Origin: Diphasiastrum complanatum
Lineage: Eukaryota; Streptophyta; Lycopodiopsida; Lycopodiales; Lycopodiaceae
NCBI GenBank assembly: GCA_029204225.1
Contig: CM055098.1
Coordinates: 756,501-820,500 of the forward strand
Reading direction: 5' to 3'
DNA: 64,000 nt
Part shown: in pieces, positions 39,061-51,901 of the stretch
How the letters are laid out: each line of letters opens with the position of its first letter
Numbering within the stretch: the stretch's first letter is position 1
The notes under the pieces: model-generated
The model's database searches: none
The model's input: only the letters and a program-made list of their open reading frames with translations
Told to the model about the DNA's origin: nothing
Program-made: the position numbers and the translations under genes

Positions 39061-39579
39061 GTTTCAAAATCACACTAAGGGATAAATCTTCCAAATGGAA
39101 TAAATCTTCATCAGATCAACTATACCAGCCTCATGTAGACTTAATAAGGTTTGCGATTCAACACCAGGCAAACCACGACCCCTCCCTCCAATCAAAAGCT
39201 AGAGGGAAGATATAACGAGGTAGAACCAAAATTTAGAGGCTTCTCACAGATGGGTCACTATAGAGGCTTCTTCACAAGCATTAATCATTCCAGATTGTTA
39301 TGACAAATTCCCCCAATTTTCAATGAGCTCCAAAATTCTAGAAATAGGAAAATTCCATAACCCATCCATTAACAGGGAATAGATGCTCATGAGGGTAGTT
39401 AAATCTCTCAGCTTTATTCTACTATAGGAAAAAACAGAACTGCAATCCCCAATCTATGCTCTACATGTTGCATGTTCCAGCAGAGGATTAGTTTTTTTCA
39501 AAGCTCTCAATCCTCACATGCAATCATGAGATTCACGAGTTCATTTGACATTCTAGCTTCCAAGAGGAGACTTTGCTCG

Positions 39580-39580
<1 letters not shown>
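39061..39580. other. Unassigned sequence before TC module copy 2
   Basis: No coding frame or repeat recognised. Confidence 0.4.
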
Positions 39581-39949
<369 letters not shown>

Positions 39950-39955
<6 letters not shown>

Positions 39956-40295
39956 TTGCAACACCTTTGACGGATCTAACTCAAAAGAACAATTTTGGTG
40001 AGTAGACTGAACTGCAACAAGCAAGCTTTGATCAGTTAAAGCAAGCTATCGTTGAGTGCGTCACTCTAAAAATTGTTGACCCTCTAAAACCCTATATCCT
40101 TGATACGGATGCAAGTGACATTATTGTGGGGGCAGTGTTGATGCAAAAGGGAAGGCTTGTCACCTTCGAGAGCAAGAAGCTCACCTCAGCACAATGGAAT
40201 TACCCAACTCACGAGAAAGAGTTGTTTGCCATAACCCTTGGGTTAAAGGTATGGAGGCATTATTTGTACGGATCCAAGGTTTATAGCTTCAACAA
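39950..40295 (+). pseudogene. Ty3/gypsy RNase H fragment
   Basis: The plus strand reads LQHL, TDLTQKN, LQQASFDQLKQAIVECVTL, then LDTDASDIIVGAVLMQKGR, TFESKKLTSAQWNYPTHEKELFAI and KVWRHYLYGSKVY, with one in-frame stop after NFGE. The first catalytic aspartate (TDAS) and the glutamate (HEKEL) are present. It starts at the TC-module tail and ends before the TDHxSL block. Confidence 0.85.
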
Positions 40296-40600
40296 TATTT
40301 AGTCTACACTAAGGAGTCTAGATTTGAATGTTTTAAGCATGAGTTGGTTTACCTAGGTCATAAGATCAATACTTATGGAATCAATATTGAGAAAGATAAA
40401 TTAAGATAGTTGTTAATTGGTTGATCTGCAAACTGTTGTTGTTAAAAACGAGAAAAAGAGGAATCAACCTAGTTCACCTATTATATGGAATGAGAAACTG
40501 AATGAGTGTTTTGAGAAGCTTAAAGTCTTACATCATCAGAACTGATACAAGTGATATTGTAATAGGAGCAGTAATGTTATAAAATGATAGATCACTAGCG
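40296..40600 (+). pseudogene. Second Ty3/gypsy fragment: RT thumb joined to RNase H start
   Basis: Immediately after the RNase H fragment the plus strand goes back to an earlier part of pol: RFECFKHELVYLGHKI (RT thumb), then WNEKLNECFEKLK and TDTSDIVIGAVM (RNase H start), in different frames. The domain order RNase H, RT, RNase H shows two gypsy pieces placed side by side rather than one element. Confidence 0.7.
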
Positions 40601-43600
40601 TCCACCTCTGTAATTTATAATGTGTATTTAGTCAAATCTTATATAAATCAAAGATGCAGATTGAATTTGGGGTCCACCATTACTTACCTCATAATAATGG
40701 GACCTTATTTTTTTCTTCAAATTTGATTGGTTGTCATTTATAGCCCTCAATATAGAGAGTACTCATGGATAACATTTTGAAAATAGTGAACTCTTACAGA
40801 TGAAATCTTGAAAATTATGTCCATAACTTTTTTTAGATTTTCATGACACGTTATGTACTATGTTGGGTGTTTGTTGGCCCATGGTAAAGTAATGACAAGT
40901 CTTCTCGTCGAGGCGTGGTATGTAAGGATATAATGGCTTGTCTTTTTGTCTCACAACTATCATGACTCAACAAGAAGACTTGCAATTATATACCTACAAT
41001 AGCCTCTAAACCTGTATATTCACGCTCAAGGCTGTATCACCTAATAAAAAATATCAAATATTGGGGCTTGACAAGAATAATTATCATTGTTCATAGCAAT
41101 GGGGTGTATGGGTAGAGTTGTTGACTGCTGTTGGAAAGGTGCAGGCTTGAATATCGACTACTGTGTAGTGACATCTAAGGAGATTAGCTCCATAAATGGC
41201 ATTTCCAAGTTGTATATAATGACCACTAATTGCTTAACATGTATGCAAAATACAATTTTTTTTTTAATACAATTTTTTTTAGAATGGCCCTCCAAAGAAG
41301 CCTTATATAGTCCTTAGGGTCTATGTGCATTCTTAAGATGCTAATAATAGCAAATAATTTTTACATTTTTCTTATGAAGGGTTTCGTAATTGGCATGAGG
41401 AGTGATATAGGACAGATGTCCCATTTTGATAGGCTCTTAACAGATGTGTTCAGAGCCATAGCACAGGGTTGAAGGGCCAATTATGCCCAGTAGCAGGTCA
41501 TGAGCAGGCCTGCTACCATGTAAATGTAGTTTTCAACGCACTTCGCTGCAGGGCGGCTCAGTGCATGAAGGCTGCTTGTTACATAGGGTAGCGGGCCTGC
41601 TCACACCCGCTACCTAGTTCATAACCAATCTACCTTTGTTGGGAGATGGAAATGCAGTTCACCAAAGGGCAAATTGGCCATGAAGCGTTGCGAAAACTTC
41701 AAAACGCAAGCCACTTCTCATCATTCACCAAGTACCAAACACGAAGACTTTGTACCTACCATTCAACTGTACCAGGTACCTGGCGCACTACCAACCTCCC
41801 ACCTAACCCTCCAAGTTTTTTACTTTTTCTTTGTGTAAACAATTTTCAAATTTTAATTGTGTTCCCGTTTTTTGAGGGGAAATTTTAGAAATAGTAATAT
41901 TTATTAGAAATACAAAATAGTAGCATTTAGTAGATTGGGTTAGGTAGGTAGGTAGGTGGGTAGGTATAAGGACTGAAGTCTTCTGGGAAGTAGGAAGGCA
42001 CGTGACCACTGACCAGAGACAGGCAGTGAAGAATAAAAAGGACTTTTCATCATGACAGGCTTTTCTTTCAAGTTGAAGCGTGAATGTTGCAAATAATTAT
42101 TCCTAATAAATTAGTTTTTAGTTTTATTTATTTGAATGGGCCTAGAATATCGCACCCCAATTTTTTACTGTTTAATTTTTCAATGAACGGCACAAACTGA
42201 AAGAACTTTCAATCTGAAGGCTTTGGAAGTACGGCGTGGGTGGTAGGTAGTATCGTCCGTACCCATGCTCAATCGGGGTCGTTGATCTTATTTAATATGG
42301 AGGGTTGAGATTGATTTGCAAAGGAGCGTGAGATCGTGCTTTGCGAATGGCACCTGGAAAAAGGTGTTGCTGTGACGCAGAAAAGAAAAGGCTCCGTCTT
42401 TCATTTGCAGACTTCGGCACCTTTCATTGACGGGCTCACGAGTCACAAACCTCCTTAAAGAGATAAGGACACACGTAATTGTCTTAGCATGTGACCTGTT
42501 CCCCAATGAACTAGAGTGGAGAATGGGTGTGACCCACCCTCCCACCTACCACATGTCCATGCAAATCTTCATTCCAGGTCACACATACCTTGTCTCCTTT
42601 GATCAGATTCACCACACTTCAAAACAAAAAAAATTAGATTCATCTCTTAACAAAATAGTTCGTCATAGTAGATTAATGCAGATGGGATGTGCTTTACGAT
42701 TGACACTCATTCATTGAGGTCTAATTTAGTTAGGAAACCTGACTCGTTCACGGGCCTGAAGCAATCACTGGTTAGCATGTGGACATGTTAACTCATTGTT
42801 GATGGTTTAATTTGACTTCATATGAACTCCTTCCATGTAAACTCTAAAGCCATGATATGCCTTTCCATGTGCAGTAATGACCCCACTTGACCTACACCAC
42901 TTTGTAGCCGTATCAATGGTTCTCCCCTCAAATTCACTGGTTTGTATACGCATGGTAGCCATGCAACCGATATTAGGACCACACAATTACTTTGAATTGT
43001 TGCTAATGTGTGCTAGTGCCACGCCCAAGGAATGAGTCTGGTTACAAGAAAAGGGGTCAATGAAACCCATTCATCCCATTATTAACACCCCGTGATGTCA
43101 AGAGTGGATCTGAACTACGCACATAAAAATAGGCTCTAATGCATGAAAGGAATACACTTTACATTATTGACTCGAGGGATTAACCTACGCATTACTCTCG
43201 GGGTCAACAAGCTATATATCAAACGTGCAACTACACACAAACCACCAATCACCTATCACCAATCACCCTTGACATGGAGTACACATTCTCATTCGCAACT
43301 CATAGTATATTTAATGAGATTTTGAACTTAAACAAGTATGTGTGGGAAAGGAATTACCCTTGGGCTCAATTGCACAACACCAATGCACATGGGATGTTAA
43401 TATTATGTCCTAATTGTGACATTTACATTTGTAACTAGCTCTTTGTTGACATTTATGAGAACAATGAAAGTGCTACTACATTGTGGAACCATCCTTGGTC
43501 GTGACCCCTCGTGGCAGTTCATGTGCACCACTTCACACCAAGGTTGATTTTGGTCTATGTAATGCCAATTTGTTGTTTTTTTCTATTTAAGGGCACACAA

Positions 43601-45559
43601 AAGACCTTCTTGTCAAAAGGTTCATGTGGATGACCTTTTACTAATTCACACTTTCCAACTTAATATCCACTTTAAAGACCCATTCACGACAAAGATTAGA
43701 GGCACTCTATGAGGGCTGAAAACATAACGTAAACATTGGACATGATGAATGAGTTTCACACCTGCCTTTCAAATAAAAAATGTGAGAAGATTGGAAATTA
43801 TCTTATACATAATCTTGTATGATATCGAAAGAAAATTTGAAGTTTTTGGCGTTTTTTTTTAATTAATCTCTCAAATAGAAGTGTATATGTTTTTTGCTAA
43901 ATCATTTGCAATTATTCATACTATTGTTGGCTTTTGAAAAAATCACTAATAGGCTTGGGGCATCACAAAGTTAAAACTAAAAGAAACCCATTCCAAAAGG
44001 CCCCACCCTCCAGCAAAGATACTTTTATACATGTGAAAATTTTGGGCCCATTCCAATAAAAATTTGCCACATCACAAAACTTTGTTCGTTAAAATTTTTG
44101 GGCCCATTCCAGTAAAAATTTGCCACATCACAAAACTTATAGATGCTTTAAATGAATGAAAAAAGATTATATGCACTACTATGTGGCAAAATTATATTGG
44201 TTGAAAATAGTACACCTTGATTATTAGTTTGTTTCGATAAAATCCAAAATAATTCGATAACTTCTTTTTTTTGATGGTAACATTGCATGCGTGTTGGCAC
44301 GAGTGTTTTGAAGGGTAGGTAGGTATATATACTTTATTGCTAAAAGGTCGAAGACATAAGCGACTTTGCACCATTAGGTGATTTACTTAATTTGAATAGT
44401 GTTATATGATTTTTTAAGACCAATCACTTTTTCATTCAAACGGCCAAGATAAAAATGCAATTTTATGAAAAGGCTTCAAAATGCGAGCTATGTGATTGAT
44501 ATATGAGCTCTCTCGAAGAATGACTCAATTTTCACATCTACATTAGTTGAACAAAAACATCCTTTTTGTGGATATGTGATAAAACCCAAAAAATACCATA
44601 AAGTGCCAAGTGTTAGCAAGAGTGTGTCCATGTGGCGATTGTATGTGCAACCAGGTCCAAACCTTCGGGTGCCTGGTGCCTCGAAGATTCACCCAAAAAA
44701 AAATAAAAACCATAAAAAAAAAAGGATTTGTATACAAGGAAGGGCACCACCAGATTGCTCTAGGCGGTTGTTGAGGGGAACCCACGAAATTGGAGGCGCC
44801 TCCATGGGGAATCACCCATGTGGCGAACCTCTCTTTACATCCCGAGTTTTCGCCTCTCCTTTAGGTCTCTTCTCTCTCAAGCTCTCGATCCAAACAAAAA
44901 CAACAAACGCAGAAGAAGAAGAAGAAGAAGAAGAAGACGACGACGACGACGAAGAAGAAGAAGAGTTAGTTAATTCTACATGATGCATTGCTGCCCATTT
45001 GCGATCCACTAATCAGAAGATCACCCTCATTTTATGCCCCCCTCTTCTGGCATTCTTGCTGCTCACAGATACACTTTTTCCGTCTTTGGCATGTAGAATT
45101 TTCAATTATAGCTCACCAAGAACCAGCAGAGAATAGGCAAAGAACAAAGATCTCACCATTGCAGCCCCATGATCTTGGAATAGAGCTTCTGCATCACAGT
45201 ATGGCTTAGTGGGTTTGCTATGGAAATTATAATTAGATCAGAAAGACAAGCATTTATTCAAGAAATGCACTCATATGTAGCATTATATTTAGCTTTTGTC
45301 ATCTGTTTACTAATCCAAATGCTTGCAATTCTGCCAAGTTACTTCCAACTCGGATTTTCACTCAATTAGCCTCAAAGTTTCACTCAATAGCTTCAAAATT
45401 TCAATCAATGGCTTAAATTTTTCACTCAATTAGATTCAATTTTGCATTAAGGCAGTGACACATGATTTTAATGCCATTTGCATTGAACAAAGAGGTTGCA
45501 TGTCCTTTATGTATTTGGCAATGTGAGAAGAAGAGAGCTTGGTAGTGTTGTGTATTACA
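40601..45559. other. Intergenic DNA without a recognisable gene
   Basis: No LTR pair, gene or RNA was recognised. Local repeats include TAGG units (about 41938-41965), a 46-bp phrase starting AAAATTTTGGGCCCATTCCA present twice (about 44036 and 44092), and a GAA/GAC trinucleotide tract (44909-44967). The last part precedes the cysteine-rich exon at 45560 and may hold its promoter, but I can point to no convincing TATA box. Confidence 0.4.
44909..44967. repeat. GAA/GAC trinucleotide microsatellite
   Basis: An uninterrupted run of GAA units changes to GAC units and back to GAA. It lies about 600 bp before the cysteine-rich exon. Confidence 0.9.
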
Positions 45560-46400
45560 ATGGAGGAGGTTGTGAGGGCCCCTTCGTTTCTAATTGATGA
45601 CAGCCTGTGGGTGAAATTCAACGCTGAGCTGCGAGCAGCATGCCACTGGTGCACCCATCACCACACCACCACTCCAGCAGAGGCTGCCAAGCAGCTAGAG
45701 CGAGGGGAGGGCTGGCCCAGGGACTGGATATCTCGAAAAGTAAAGAATTCAACACGCCAGTTTGGGGGCCTGTTTATCTGCCCAGCTCCCGACTGCCCCG
45801 GCCATGCCAACACCAAAGGCGAGCGCAGGAGGCGATGGTTCTGCCGCTTCTGCATCAACAGGCACTTGGGTGTGGATCTAAAGAGCTTTTTTCAGCTGGA
45901 TGAGGGGCAGGGCAAGTGGGTTCAGGTCCCCAGTCTTATCTGCTGGCATTGCCAAGCAAAACTTGGCTCTGCTGTGTGCATCAACTGCCCGCAGAAGCAC
46001 ACAAAGCGGGCCAAACGCCTCAGGGATGGCCAAGGTCTTATCTTGGAACGAGCTCTATTGACTGGGCATCATCCTCAGGTTGGGGGCTCCTCTGGCATGT
46101 CTGTGGGTCTTCTAGGAGCAGCAGCAGGGGATGTGAGCTATGATGGGGCTTCTAGTGAGGCACGGGAGCACATGGTGGATGGGCAGAGCATGGATGAGAG
46201 TAATTTTGGAGCTGGAGAGGGGCAGGGGCGTTTGAGCCTTCTGCATGGAGCTCATGGTGCAGAGCTGCGTTTCATCTCAGGCCCAGGCCCAGGTCCAGAT
46301 CCAGATCCAGGTCCAGGTCCAGGTCCAGGTCCAAGTCCAAGTCCAGGTCCAGGTCCAGGTCCAAGCCAGCAGCAGCGCGCTTTCTTTGCAAAGAAGGCAG
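45560..46400 (+). CDS. Cysteine-rich protein exon with a Gly-Pro repeat, function unknown
   Basis: An ATG at 45560 opens a GC-rich, well-behaved frame unlike the surrounding DNA. The first 170 residues contain paired cysteines and histidines: ACHWCTHHH, CPAPDCPGH, WFCRFCINRH, ICWHC and VCINCPQKH, spaced like a set of zinc-binding knuckles or ribbons. A basic stretch (KGERRRRW, KHTKRAKRLRDG) could contact nucleic acid. Then come a Gly/Ser-rich part and a Gly-Pro/Asp-Pro/Ser-Pro repeat (46277-46370). The frame stays open to 46489, but after a CAG/GTGG donor at 46400 the sequence turns T-rich like an intron, so I end the exon there. A direct splice to the aminopeptidase exon at 47738 gives a stop codon, so it may be a separate gene or an exon is missing. 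I do not recognise the family. Confidence 0.6.
46277..46370 (+). repeat. Hexanucleotide (GGTCCA) repeat coding for Gly-Pro
   Basis: About 15 units of GGTCCA with GATCCA and AAGTCC variants keep the reading frame, giving alternating Gly/Asp/Ser and Pro. Variation between units is in first-codon positions, so the array is a coding minisatellite likely to change length. Confidence 0.85.
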
Positions 46401-47737
46401 GTGGTTTTCTCCTTTTGGCTATGTCTCCATTCAGTGTACCATCAGAGCTTGTCTACTTTCTGTTTGTAAATTTGTTTCATTTAATCTAGCATTACAGCTT
46501 GCCTTTTTTCTGCTCTGAATTGTTTGGAAACATCAATGAGCTTGTGATTTCTGGTTTGCAAAACACTTCCCTCAGTTTCATTGTATTTTGGAGGACTTAA
46601 ACTCCAGAAAACCCTACTTGTTAAGCCAAGGGCATTACACGCCGCCTTACTATCGGTGTAATGCCCTAGACATGAAGCACATGCGCTTGAGTAAATTCTA
46701 AGCTTAATTTTTTACTGGAGCCTTTCTAAAGGTAAATTTCAAGGGTAAGTTGAGCGAAGGTTTTAATGTCGCAAATTTAGAGAAGGTTTTACCCCCGTGG
46801 AAAATCGTGGCTCTTGGACTTTCCTGGATTTGAGAACCGTTGTTCTCAAACAGAGCTCTCAAATCCGAAAAATTCCTCAGGCCAAGACTTTCCACTTTAA
46901 TCATCCATTTAGAGTTGAGACCCGATGTTGTTTTGGAATCTTGATCACGTATTATCTACCTATAATTACATTCGATACTCAACTGTTGTTAAAGTCCTTC
47001 ATTAACACCTCTAAATTTTCCTAACGATTTATTTAGAAAAAGGCAAGCTCTCTGTTTTGACGCAATGTGGCACTTGTATATGACTATTTTTTGGAAAGTG
47101 GCTAGATAGAAATTGCACTTTATGTGTGCAATACAAGTACATGATTGAATTGTAGGTCTAAATTTTTTTATTTGAGGTTTGCATTGGGAGCATGTGTACC
47201 TGCACCATATCACGCCACCAGTGATATTTGAAGATGGTTATGCTCTTTACAGCATTTTGACAATATGTTATATGCTCAGTACGCACATGAAAGGGTGTGA
47301 ACTAAGTGTATCTCTATCAAGAAGAGGCACACATTTCGCAGCCGTTAATTTGTGGCCTTGCATACTATTTTCGTGGACTTTCATGGTTAGACCTCAGGCC
47401 AGTCACACCTAGCAAAGACAATCTGACTCATTCCTCCAGAATAAGGCCATATTAGGACTATAAGCAATAGTGAGTGAAGCATCAATCAAGAATATGAATC
47501 CATGATAAGAAGTGATGTTATTTGCTAGATTGTTCAGGCATTATGATTGCGTGATTTTTTTGGGAAACTCATGACTGATTTTTGCTCATTGTTTGGCTTC
47601 TCTGCTTAGGTATTCACTATGATCAGTTTTATGGGTGACTGGAATGCTCTTTTTCGGCCTCAGTGTGTGCATAAGCTAAAGATCAACTTAATTTGCCCCC
47701 TAGAAGCTAGAAGAACTTGACTGTTCTCTTGTTGCAG

Positions 47738-49605
47738 GGTGTTCTTTGCCGGGACTCGCAAGCATCTGTGGTTCCATTTTTCATTGATTACCTGAACGCT
47801 TCTTGCACACCATTCCATGCAACGGGTAAGAATTTTTGTTTTAGAATTGGAACAAAAACGTCTGTTATTATGCTCAGACTCTTATGGATATGATGGTCTA
47901 CATTCAGTTGACCAGCATCAGAGTCCTATGACACAGCCATGTCCTATGTAGGATGAGCTTAAAATCATATTCCAGAGCAAATGTTATGCAAGGGATTGTT
48001 TCATTATCCTTCGTCTGTGTATTTTCTCGCCAGGACATTTTCTTTGGAAGTACTGACCTTATTTTAGCCATCAGAGTTTCTTAACCTTTTATTGTCTATT
48101 CCTGCTGAGATATGATACTTGTTGATTTGTGACAGCTGAAGCCAGGAGACATTTGTTAGAGGCAGGTTTTGAGCAGTTGGGTGAGTGTGATGAATGGGAA
48201 TTGCAACCAGGAGGTCGGTACTTCTTCACACGGAACATGTCCTCCATATTTGCTTTTGCCATTGGCAGGAAGTAAGGTTCCTTATCAATTTTCAGCTTCA
48301 TTCTTCATTTGGCATATTGCACACTTATATTGAAAACTCAGTCTACTCAGTTCATTAGATTTGAAAATTGCAGTGCACATGATCGATTTTTATTTTCATG
48401 CCTGAATTGGCATTTCTTGGTCTTCATACTCTTGAATATCTGATTGCAAGAGGAGAAGCGTATGTAGAAAAAGTTGCTCTTCTTTGCATTTATTACAGAA
48501 TGGCTGCAGAAACTTTTATCTTTCCTGGAATTCAACGTGAAAAGCTATTGGCTTGGCTATGTGAAGGATAAACCAGTTTTTATTGTACAGGTACAAACCT
48601 GGTGGTGGATTTAATGTAGTGGCAGCACATACGGATAGCCCTTGTCCAAAAATTAAACCTGTTTCAGCAGCTGTCACAGGAGGCTTTTTGCGTGTTCGAG
48701 TGCATGCATATGGCATGGGCCTTTGGCAGACATGGTTTGACAGAGACTTAAGTATTGCTGGTCGAGTTCTTCGAAGAAAAAAAAATGGAGACCTTGCCCA
48801 TGAATTAGTTAGAGTTAGACGACCAGTTTTACGCATACCGACATCTGACTTTCACTTGGACAGGTAGAATTGCATTATTTTTATTTTTCGGTAGTTCCTC
48901 TGGAAGGTTTCCTGTCTTAAATGTTACGTGTTTCAGGCTGTTGCAGATGGATTGGTTGGTTCCGAGTGTATTTGAATTTTCAAGATTTTCTTGTGATTAT
49001 GTTTTTTATGTGCCATCGCAGAGTTTTGTTCATAAGATCGGATATAATCTGAAGTTATATTCTCTATCTCCATCTGCTACATTATTGGCAAGCCAAGAGG
49101 AATCGCCATAATAAACTTTAGCTCTATTTATCAATAACAGGATTATTAGCAGCAGTTCTAGCATTTTGTCTTGAGTTCTTATCAAGTGTCTAGAATTGCA
49201 AGTGCCTTTGTCATCAAGACTACAATCTAAAGAGCATAGACCTGAATCCACCTGATATAGGACCCTAGGATACATAACTTATTTTATAGCTTCTCTCAGA
49301 CAACTCATTGAATGTATGTAACTTTTGCAGGTCAGGCTCATCTGAGCTCTTAAAGCAAGATATGGAGTCTCAACTTGCCCCTGTATTGGCAACTCAAATT
49401 GAAGCTGAACTTACAATGTCTGCTGAATCTGATTCTTCGATGCCAGTTGGCAATGACAGTGGGGTTTTCTATGCTTCACATGATGTACATCACCCTGTAT
49501 TACTGCAGGTCTTTTCCTGATCTGTATTTTGCTGCTCTCTGATCGATATTCCTTTGTGATATGTGCATGAGTTTGTCCCTTTTGAATCTAAATGGCCACA
49601 GCATG

Positions 49606-49645
<40 letters not shown>

Positions 49646-51848
49646 CAAAGTTGCAGCGAAACGTCCGGGACGCGATCCGGATCACGTTCCGGATCGCGTT
49701 CCTGGATTTCCCATTAGGGTTTCCCGAAACGTCATTTTTTTTTGGGAAATTTTTTTAGTGCCAATATGGGCAGGTATGTCAGCTGCTTCTCTTGTGAGAC
49801 TGCGTGTTCTGTTTCGGCATTGTGTAGTGACAGGAACAAGTTCTTCATCTTCCTGATGAAGCTCATTAGATCTTTGCCGTCCCATCTTAGATAGGTAAGC
49901 TGATCTTCCAGATGCATAATCTAATTTCCTGACTTGGACTGAAATCTTGTGATGAGTGCATCTCACATCTCTCTTGCGTTAGAGATTGTAGCAAGATCAA
50001 GGGTGATGCTATGCTATCTTAGATGGAAGAGGATATGACGGCTATCGCCTTGTCATTCTTTTCCTTCCATTCTCGAAGTTCTTTGCCTGTGGTGGTGGGC
50101 ATCTCTTCGGTGCCGTCCACCCAGGACCATAGTGCTTCTCCTCTCAGGATGAGGGAAGTCTTCACTTTCCAAGCCAAGAAATTTGACCCGTCTGTCTCTA
50201 GGATTGTGCATATCTTTGAATGGATGCTGTTGATAGAGGCCATAGTTTGTGTAGCTTGGCTTTGAGAACCTTAAGGCTCTGATACCACTGATGGGGAACT
50301 AAATTCGTTCGCGATCCTGTGTATGGAAATTGGCGATGAACAGTCCCAAAGTCGAGATGCTCAGATAGAGTCGATCTGTGTAGTTCGAGCTACTGCTTCA
50401 TACTACGATCAACCATCTTCTGGGCTACAGACTGACACGGCAGATCTGTTTTAAGGTTTATGAACTGTAGATAATGTTTAATAACAACGGAAATGTATTT
50501 ACTGTAAGCAAGCATCAAAATCATTCACATATTACACATCATAGGTAGAATGTCGCAACTCAACTCTATTTTCAGAAATAAGTTTACAACAACATTTTCA
50601 AGCGCTATTTGTTTCCCATATCAGCGCGTCGACGCAAGAGAGGTATTCTCTCTTGTGGGGAACTAGCTACTGCTAATTCTATGTCTGATTGTGTGATGAT
50701 GTGTGTCTGCTACTGCATGACTATCACTCACCAATTCAAATTAAGCATTTGACTAACTGTCTTTTTGTCATCATTTTCGTTGATCCTATATATAGAGGAA
50801 CTAAAGAGATGATTAATTTAAGCTACAGGATTAAAAGAACAAATTTAGTCTTAATCCTAACAGCTTTTGGATGCGCGTCGCAGTAGTCCGTGCAATCTGT
50901 CATTGTCCATCCATTTGTTGGGATCGTGTAGATGCTTCGCTTTCTCAGTCGCCTGATAACCGCAATCGTTTCCTTGCGGTGCCCCTACGGTTGTGAACTT
51001 CATTCGGAGCGTGAGGGCTTGGCAAGCTACCGCAAACGCTGACATATACCGTAGTGAACCGCATTCGTTGACTTTGCGGTGTGGTTCGGCTTTCTGCCCT
51101 TTGCGGTGTGTTCAGGCTTTGCGAAGAATGCGAAGATTGTGAAAAAAATGAAGGTCCTTTGAAATACGTTCTAAGTCATATTTCGGCCATGTGTCGGCTT
51201 TTTTGGAAAAATGCAAACTGTGCAAAACTTAGTTAAAAATATGCAGCAGTTCGAAAAACTTAAGGAAAAATATAATAGCTTTGATGGTAGAAACATCAAG
51301 TTTCTTCAATATCAGCAGGAGTCGTATTCGGCCTCAATTCCACACCTACCACAATGTCTTAAAGCTCCTTCTCCATAAGGATGCTCTTCATTTTGAATCT
51401 CCAGATGCTGTAGTTGGAAACACCGTCCAACTTGCTAGCTTCGCCCAAAATTGACTCATTCACATTGCCTCTCCAAACAGCTAAAAAATACACTTGTAGA
51501 CTAAAAATAGTGCTCCGAGCGCAATGGTGATGTCATAAGTCCAATTTTATGTCCTGCTATTTTTTCTTTACCAGGCCCCCCGTTGCTTAGGTGGCAAATC
51601 GAAAGCTAGATCGCTTCGAAAATGAAAAATGCTTCTCGCCATGCACTGCCAACTACCTACTCCCAGAAAGGGGTCAAGGACTTATGGCATCCATTGAGCA
51701 GTTTCTCCTTGGCAAAGACTCTATTTTTTGGTATTGTACTTGTAGGTATGGTCAAGGTGCCTTTCATTTGGAGTCCGTAGCCCTTCGTTTGGTCAAAATA
51801 GGCTTAAGGAGGTGGAAATAGGGGCATTACTTTGTTGGGTGCGAGGAG

Positions 51849-51901
<53 letters not shown>

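Noticed and set aside
46400-47738. Direct splice of the cysteine-rich exon to the first visible aminopeptidase exon
   Set aside because: The donor at 46400 leaves phase 1 while the acceptor exon needs phase 0; joining them gives a stop codon within about 17 codons.
50275-50287. tRNA gene fragment
   Set aside because: The sequence is only the 13-base primer-binding complement next to an LTR; there is no cloverleaf.
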